A stretch of DNA of 32,376 nt from Lachnospiraceae bacterium UBA7109 (lineage in GTDB: Bacteria; Bacillota; Clostridia; Lachnospirales; Lachnospiraceae). Location: assembly GCA_002492335.1 (NCBI GenBank), contig DKYD01000082.1:24313-56688 (forward strand), in the 5' to 3' direction. The position numbers and the translations under genes are program-made. Each line of letters starts with the position of its first letter. Position 1 is the stretch's first letter. Below the pieces are notes generated by a model that saw nothing but the letters and a program-made list of their open reading frames with translations, did no database searches and was not told the DNA's origin. Positions 8,515 to 16,300 of the stretch are shown piece by piece.

Positions 8515-9279
8515 ATGATTGATATACATACACATATTTTACCGGGAGCCGATGACGGCGCTTCGAATATTCAGGACACGTTAGAAATGGTAAGGATGGC
8601 GGCGGATATCGGTGTGACGGCTATGATTGCTACTCCTCACTGCAATATCCCGGGTGGATACAGCAATTATCTGAATGAGGAATATAAGGAAAGATTTTTT
8701 CGGGCGGCAGAAGCAGTACAGCAGGCGGGGATCCCGGTGCAGATTCTGCCGGGAGCAGAAGTATTTGCAACTTACGATCTTGCGAGGCTTATTCATGAAG
8801 GGCAGATTCTTACGTTAAATGGAAGCCGGTATCTTCTGATAGAGTTTGATTTTGGGGAAGATCCAGCATTTGCAGATGATGTGCTTGGGCAGGTTGCAGA
8901 TATTGGAATCCGTCCGGTAATTGCCCATGCGGAGAGATATGAATTTGTACAGGAGATTCCGCAGATTGTATATGAATGGAAGAAAAAGGGGTATCTCATC
9001 CAGATAAATAAAGGCAGTGTTATGGGGAGATTCGGATATCGTGCACAGCTTTCAGCCGAGTGGATGCTTGATGAATATCTGGTATCTGTAATCGCAAGCG
9101 ACGCACACAGCCCCAGAAGAAGAACTCCATATCTTCTGGATGCTTACGGGAAATTAAAAAGAAAATACAGCAGAAAATATCTGCAGGCTCTTTTTGATGA
9201 GAACCCCCGGAGAATTTGTGAAAACAGGCCGGTTGTGCGGTTCCGGACAAGGGAAGAAATTGAAAGGACAGAAAAATGA
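8515..9279 (+). CDS. CpsB/CapC-type PHP-domain tyrosine phosphatase
   Basis: This 254-residue protein is a metal-dependent tyrosine phosphatase of the PHP superfamily, matching CpsB/Wzb-like enzymes of Gram-positive capsule loci in length and motifs. Metal ligands expected for the fold are visible: HTH (H5, H7) in MIDIHTHILPGADDG, H42 in ATPHCN, E82 in PGAEV, H138 in IAHAERY, and D196 and H198 in SDAHS. Family members remove phosphate from the tyrosine cluster of the partner kinase. Here the natural substrate would be the 14-tyrosine tail of the first kinase. The gene starts 28 bp after the ABC gene, and its stop overlaps the next ATG (ATGA), which suggests translational coupling. Confidence 0.93.
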   Translation: MIDIHTHILPGADDGASNIQDTLEMVRMAADIGVTAMIATPHCNIPGGYSNYLNEEYKERFFRAAEAVQQAGIPVQILPGAEVFATYDLARLIHEGQILTLNGSRYLLIEFDFGEDPAFADDVLGQVADIGIRPVIAHAERYEFVQEIPQIVYEWKKKGYLIQINKGSVMGRFGYRAQLSAEWMLDEYLVSVIASDAHSPRRRTPYLLDAYGKLKRKYSRKYLQALFDENPRRICENRPVVRFRTREEIERTEK

Positions 9280-10217
9280 AGAAATTCTATAAGACACATA
9301 GAAAATTGAAAATATGTATCACAGTGCTTCTGGCAATATTGCTTATTCTGCTGGGAATCTGTGCGGCGATTTTCTGGCGTTTATATTCGGGGACGGCAAA
9401 GATCGTGGACCCGGAGGACGTTGATCCGACGGCTTCACAGGTTGCAATTGCCAGAGAAGAGGCAAAGGATGACAGTGTGATCAATGTGCTTCTGGTGGGA
9501 ACAGATTCCAGAGATCCTTCCAGCGATATGGGGCGCTCAGACAGTATGATGCTGGTATCCTATAACAGAAAAGAGCATAAGGCTACACTGGCCTCTTTTC
9601 TAAGGGACTCCCTTGTGGATATAGACGGTCATGGCAAGAGCAGACTGGGACATACATACGCATATGGGGGCGTCGGACTGACGATTAACACAATCAATAA
9701 GGTTTACGGACTGGATATCCAGAATTATGTAACCATCAGTTTTGAAAATCTGGTGAGTGTGATTGACATGCTTGGCGGTATTGAGGTACCTATTACAGCT
9801 GAAGAAGCAGAATATTACCGCAAAAACGGAATGCCAAATATGCAGGAAGGAATGATGAAGCTCACAGGAACACAGGCGCTTGCGCACGCCAGAAACCGTT
9901 CGCTGGATAATGATTTTGGACGGACCCGCAGGCAGCGGAGTGTAATGAATGGAATTTACCGGAAGGTTATGGAGCAGAGAGATCCTGGGGCAGTGTTATC
10001 CGTCATTAATTTTTGTGTGACTCAGGTAAAGACGAATATACCGGTTAATGATATTTATACAATGGCAATGGATGTGCTGTCAGAAGAGAATTTGAAGGTA
10101 CAGCAGATTAGTGTTCCGGCGGAAGGAACCTATCAGTTTATAGAATATAATGGCATGGAAGTTCTGGAAATTGATGTCGAGGCGAATAAAAGGAACCTTC
10201 AACAATTCCTTTATTAA
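9276..10217 (+). CDS. LytR-CpsA-Psr (LCP) family cell-wall glycopolymer ligase
   Basis: This 313-residue protein has a membrane anchor (about 13-33) and one extracellular LCP domain. LCP enzymes move lipid-linked glycopolymers such as teichoic acids or capsule onto peptidoglycan. Conserved elements are VLLVGTDSRD (71-80) with D77 and R79, GRSDSMMLVS (86-95) with R87 and D89, LRDS (109-112), and the C-terminal HARNRSLDNDFGRTRRQR stretch (204-221), which supplies the phosphate-binding arginines. The length is typical. Its ATG overlaps the phosphatase stop, and a hairpin terminator follows eight bases after its own stop, so it closes the first gene series. Its presence implies a polymer is attached to the wall, yet no polymer-making gene is in the window. 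Confidence 0.93.
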   Translation: MKKFYKTHRKLKICITVLLAILLILLGICAAIFWRLYSGTAKIVDPEDVDPTASQVAIAREEAKDDSVINVLLVGTDSRDPSSDMGRSDSMMLVSYNRKEHKATLASFLRDSLVDIDGHGKSRLGHTYAYGGVGLTINTINKVYGLDIQNYVTISFENLVSVIDMLGGIEVPITAEEAEYYRKNGMPNMQEGMMKLTGTQALAHARNRSLDNDFGRTRRQRSVMNGIYRKVMEQRDPGAVLSVINFCVTQVKTNIPVNDIYTMAMDVLSEENLKVQQISVPAEGTYQFIEYNGMEVLEIDVEANKRNLQQFLY

Positions 10218-10223
10218 AAAAAC

Positions 10224-10261
10224 ACGCAAAAACCACATACTTTAGTATGTGTTTTTTGCGT
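10224..10261 (+). terminator. Hairpin terminator after the LCP gene
   Basis: Bases 10224-10240 pair with 10245-10261 around a TTTA loop, with one mismatch. The upper stem CACATAC/GTATGTG is followed by TTTTTT, and the matching A-run lies on the 5' side, so it could work in either direction. It separates the first gene series from the giant gene. The following stretch to 10320 holds no clear promoter; TATAAG at 10282-10287 is the best -10-like word, without a good -35 at normal spacing. Confidence 0.75.
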
Positions 10262-10320
10262 ACCTGAAAGAGTAGAATAGATATAAGACTAATAAATGAA
10301 GGCTGGAATGAAAATAAAAA

Positions 10321-10325
10321 AGGAG
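10321..10325 (+). promoter_or_regulatory. Ribosome binding site fixing the first giant's start
   Basis: AGGAG lies eight bases before the GTG at 10334. The upstream in-frame GTG at 10325 overlaps this site, so it cannot be the start. Confidence 0.75.
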
Positions 10326-10333
10326 TGAATAAA

Positions 10334-13300
10334 GTGAAGGAAAAAAAGATGCAAACATGGAGAAGAACAGGCGCCGCATTGCTTGCGGCAACACTTTTTG
10401 CAACAAGTGTTCAGCCATTTCCGGTGTTGGCCAGGGCTTTAACAGGACCGGAAGGTACAACAGAGACACCGATCGTATCACTGGATTTTAACAGTGTAAC
10501 GGGAACGGGACTGACAAATTCAAAATTTACAGACAGCAATGCGTCAGAAGCTCTGGCGGTGACTGACGATGGATATAAGCTGGAAAGCAGAGCAGCCGAT
10601 TATTATCTGGATCTGACAGGTGACAAGTGGCTGTCTGTAACAAAGGCAGATGGAACTCCGTTGCTTACCGGTAAAGATGAAGTGACAATCATGTATGACA
10701 GCTATATTGACGGCGATGGGAAATGGGCGTTTTATGCGGACAGCGATGGCGAGCTGAATACAGAGAGCACGCTGAATTATCTTGGTATCATAGAAGGATG
10801 GAACGAGACTGCAGAAAAATATGCAGGTGGACGTCCAGAAACTGATCCGACGTCTATGATCGTAAATATGAGCGGGATTTTGCAGAAACAGTGGAAAAGA
10901 ATGGCAGTTGTTGTGACTGCAACGACTGTTACCGTGTATCAGAATGGAAAAGTAGCAGGGACGGCGACGAATGAGAATGGCGCGGCGTTATCTTCAATAT
11001 TAGGAAATGCAAGTATTTTCCAGATTGGACGCGGCAACTGGGGAACAAACGGTGAATATTATAACGGCTATATCGATAACTTCCAGGTATATGCCGGAGC
11101 GCTTACGGCAGAGCAGGTCGCAGGAACGGCAACAGAGACTATGCCGGAGCTTCTTGCAGACTTTCATTTTGATTCAGTGGAGACAGGTGAGAATGAAACG
11201 GTTACTTTTGCAGGAGGCAATGCGAAAGCTGTTGTGGGTGCAGGAAATGCTGCGGATATAATCAAGCCAAGACGAATTCCTTCAGGAAAGGCGCTCGACC
11301 TTCGTGGATCGAAAAAGACATTATATGTAACAAAGGAAGATGGGACACCGATCCTGAAAGACTGTGAGACGGCAACAATCGTATTTGACAGCTATCTGGA
11401 GAACGGGTTTGCAGGAAATCAATGGCCGTTCTATGCTGAGAAAGATATTTACGCACAGGATTTTGGCAATCAGAATTATATTGCAGCAGATGAAAACGGG
11501 GGTTCAACAGATATTATCCGCTATGCAGACGACAGTACTGGGAAGGCAGATAATGACGTGCGTACTGGTGTCGCTCCGGTTCTGAACGAATGGAAAAATG
11601 TGGCGGTAGTATATGATACAGGCAGTACGTCTTTATACATCAATGGTGAGCTGGTAAAAAGTACCACGGGAGAAAATATTGCGACTATAAAGGATATCCT
11701 TGGTGAAAACGGCGGTGTGTTCCAGATCGGACGCGCTAATTGGGGAGACGGAGAGTTTTATAATGGCATGCTGGATAATTTCCAGGTTTATGCCGGAGCG
11801 CTGTCAGCGGATGAAGTAGCTAAGGTGTATGAGAATCCAGAGAGTGCGACAGTGGCAAGGAAGATTGCAGATTTCAGTTTTGATGATGAAGAAACCGGAT
11901 TCGAAGGGGCTGGGGCGGTTGCCAGACCTTTCCTTACCTATGATACGGATGGAGATGGAACTACAGAACTTTACTTTGCAGAATTGAATAAGACATATCT
12001 GAATCTGTTGCAGAATGGGGGTTCGCCGTTAAAAGGGGCAGAAGAAATTACAATTTCCTATGACAGCAGACCATATATTGATCAGCTGAATGCAAAATGG
12101 CCGTTTTTTGCAGCTGAGAGCGCTGACGTACAGGAATATATGAAAGAGAAATATATCGGAATTCAGAATCTGGTAGGCGCAGCTACGCTGGAGGTACATT
12201 ACTGGAACAATGAAGCATCCGGCTTTCGGCTTCCAGCAATAAGTGCGGACATGAAAGATTACCAGTCTGACTGGCGTCATGTCGATCTTGTCATTGACAA
12301 GGAGAAGACTACATTATATGTCAACGGCCGGAAGCAGGGGCAGATCAGAAGTTATTATCCGTTAAGTGAGATACTTGGTGAAGATGGCGGAGTTGCCCAG
12401 ATTGGTAAAGCAAACTGGGGAAGCGGTGAATATTACGGCGGGTATATTGATAACTTCCAGATTTATAATAAGGCAATCCACCCAGGAGTAAAAGAAGTCA
12501 GGGTAAAACCAGCGGATGGAGCGGTTGTTGACGAGACGGGGAGAATTAAGGTGCTGGCTGGTCATCTGCGAGAAGAATTGGATGTGACAGCAGTATTAAC
12601 AGATGGAACTGAAATTCCGCTTGGGCCAACGGATTATGATGTAAGAAATTATATGTCCCAAAATGGTAATCAGACGGTTAAGATTCATTATAACGGACAC
12701 GATCAATCTCAGAATATCTATGTATATAACAGAGTAAATTCAAAACAGGATCAGGTGCTTGATGAGAATGGTAATAAGATGTTTGCAATTCATTCTACCT
12801 GGTATGATTATCTGACGGATGCAGAACGTGAAGGAAAAGGCAATTATCATTCGAATAGTTATGTGATGTCAGATGCTGATGGCAATCATATTGATCCGCA
12901 TAGTGCGGCAGATGCTGATAAGGAGATTGTCAGCAGTGAAGCAGAGTATGTCCAGTTTAACCATGCGATTGATAATTACTGGAGAAATAATATCAGACTT
13001 GATGTAGACGGTGATGGAGAGAAAGGTCTCGACAACAGATTCTTCCCGATCTACTGGGGCGATTTCTATAGTCTGGATGAAGTGTACCGCGGTTATGACG
13101 AGAATCCAGATAATGATACGAACCGTGTACATTATCAATATCAGCCGGGAGAAGGAGCTTCCTTTAGAAAGTATGGAGAAAACTTTTATGGCGCTGTCTG
13201 GGGATATAATTCACATCAGTTCTGTAAAGCGGCGGCTCAGGGAATTTTTGATACTGAACTTGGCAAGAATGCTTCGGGTGAACCGGTTATAACAATTGGG

Positions 13301-16300
13301 AAAAATATTACGCCATATTTTGATGAAGCGGAAGGTGCATTGAAAGGCGACGCTCACGGCGACGTTTATATGAATGTTTATGAAGATGTCCTGATGCCAT
13401 TCAGGGCTGTGCCGGATGAAAATGGTATTCCATATTATATGTTTGAAAGCGGAGATCAACACGGAGAGACTATTTATATTTCTGATGATGAAGAAAATAC
13501 GGTTAAATATAAGTCGGATAACCCATGTACGGACGCCAGATACGGAACCGGTGATGCCGGGCTGGATGGTTACAGTTTTATGCCGTTCAATGATACGTGC
13601 GATAAGAATACGGCGAATTGTGGATTTGCTACAAAGATGGATTTCACTTTTTACTCTACATATGATGGGAAACTTCCAAGTAAAACAAATGCCGGAGAAC
13701 GTATTCCGATTATTTTTGAATTCAAGGGTGATGATGAATTCATGCTTTATGTTGATGGGAAATTAGCAATTGATATTGGCGGATCCCACGGACAGTGTGA
13801 TGGAACGGTTAACTTTGCAGAACAGACTGTTACCATATCGGGAGTGCGGGAGATTCAGACTTACGGTCAGTCGGAAGAATGGAGTCCTAATGATGTGGCG
13901 GGGCTTTATGGCGGCGCTGATAAACCTTCAAAGATTCAGTCAGTAACAAAAACATTTGCAGAGCTTGGATTAGATTTTTCCGACCCGTCTGTGGAGCATC
14001 AGGCAGTAATTTATTATACCGAACGTGGTAAGTTGGAAGGAAACTTGAAACTTCGATTCAACTTCCCGCAGGAAAATTCTATTATTATACGTAAGGATGT
14101 CAGCACAGAAAATGTGAATGAATCTTTGCAGGATCAGATGAAGGAAGTTGTTGCAAATGAAGACTTTACGTTAGAAGTTCAATCTGATTATAAGAATAAG
14201 GAGAATAGATTAGAACCGGTAAGCGGAGAGGCTGTTGCATATTATGATGGTTTAAAATATACGCAGGGTACCATTCTTGATGGACGTGTATCTCTGAAAG
14301 ATGGATATTCTGTAGTTCTTCCTGAAAGATCTGCTACAGCGGATAATCCGATTGGTTTTGTAGATGAGGAAGGAACAAGATTTTCCATAAAGGAAGATGT
14401 GAATCTGGATAAATATATACCTGCATGGAAGTTCTGGGATACAGAAGAAAACCTTATGGGAGAAGGAAGGAACTCTGTTGTTGTTGATGATAATTATTCG
14501 CATCATCCAGATGGTCAGGCAAACATGCCAGATCGATTCCGGTTATATAATCTGAATCGAAAAGAGATTACAGATGAAAGTGGTGTGGCGCGAGTTAATC
14601 TGAAAGCTGAGTATACTAATATTGTGAAGACTGGCGATATCTCCATAAAGAAAGAGATGTACGGAAGTGCAGCACAAGGGGATATATTTAAGTTCAAACT
14701 GACACTTTCCAATCTCTTTGATTCCAGAGGTAAGGCCTTTACTTATGAGGGGAAATATATACTGCTAGCTACGGATGGAGTGACCTTCTTAGGCGAAAAA
14801 GATACAGTAGATGGATATATTGAGCTTGAAGCAGGTCAGACAGCGGTTATAAAAGGGATTCCGGTGCTTACAGATTATATGTTCCAGGAAGACCTTGATG
14901 CAGGAACTTATGAGGGCAAAGAATATCAAGTTGTAGGAAATAACTATGTAGAGGGCGTTGTTGCAGCAGACGTATGTACAGAATCTGTGATTTCCAATAT
15001 GCCAAAGAGCGCTACAGCATTTTTTGCATGGAAAGACCATGAGACGACACTGCCAATCGGGGAGATACGGAACCTTTGTGATGCTTCGGGGAACGATGTT
15101 GTCGATTATGACAACGATGAGTGTAAAGCCGTTAAGATCGATGGTGGAATTCAATTTACCGGAAAAGTATTAGGTAATGTTCTGGTTTATTATAAAGATC
15201 TGGCAGGTCAGACAGCCAGTGCAACGATTCATGTATATGAGCCGGAGAATAAAGCATATGTTCTGGATTATGGTCTTCCGGTTGATTTGAATCAGGCAGG
15301 AGACAGCAGCTTTGGAATCAGTCAGAAGATGTTGACAGATGGAACAGGTTCTTATACTACCGTTACAGGTGTGAAACCAGAGCTGGCGAGTGTAAGAGCT
15401 GCGAGAATATTTGGCGGCGTGCGTGCATATGAAGACTCCGCGGATAACTGGGGCAATTATTCTACGACAGAAGCAGTTACTACAGGAAAATCAAAGCTTC
15501 AGCCAAATGACGTAAAGACAGATCAGGCAAAGCTGTTGTATACACCAACTCAGTTTATGGACAGTGCAGATGTATATGATTATCGTGTAGATGTAAAGGA
15601 CCGTGAGGGGATCAATCTGACTGACGACGAGTTGACTGCTGAGCATGGTGTCCGAATGAAAGGAACACTTACAGTAGTTCCGGCAGATGTTGTATATTAT
15701 GAGGATGACTTTGAAGCAATTTCTGTAACGGGAACAAATGAAACGGAAGGAAAAAGAGAAGACCTGAATCAGTCCAATGACCAGGAAGGTGTATATGGCT
15801 ATGATGATGCATATGCGAATGGAAAGACTGATTCAGCTGCAGGTATTAATAAAGATCTTCTTGTGCATTATGATTTCTCCAGGCTGAGAGACGCCGTTTC
15901 CGGTACAGCGATACCGGATATATCAGGAAATAACAACCATGCAGCTATTAAAGGAAATGGAGCAGCGGCAAGCGGTGATGTGCTGACGCTTCCTGGAGGA
16001 GCGGCAGGCAGTGATGCGGCTTACGTAGAACTTCCGAAGGGGCTTACGGATAATAAAGATGCGGTTACGATTTCCGTATGGATGAAGAATGAGACCGGAG
16101 CAGGAAATTACGCCGGCATGTTCATTGGAAATGATACAAATAAGTACTGGATCTTTAATCCGAAGAATCCAGCAGACTTAGGAGGACGTTTTAAATCAGT
16201 AGTTACAATTGATTCATGGGGAAATGAGAAGGGAACGCGGCATGGTGACGGACCGGTTACAGATTCTAACTGGGCGCTGTATACGACCGTTATTGATGGA

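Noticed and set aside
10256..10287. Possible promoter (TTGCGT, then TATAAG) before the first giant
   Set aside because: The spacer is 20 bases and the -35 matches only three of six positions; it also overlaps the terminator.
10470..12480. CRISPR-like or transposon-like repeats
   Set aside because: The repeats are protein-level LamG domains of over 600 bp each; no short regular repeat-spacer array or transposon ends were seen anywhere in the window.
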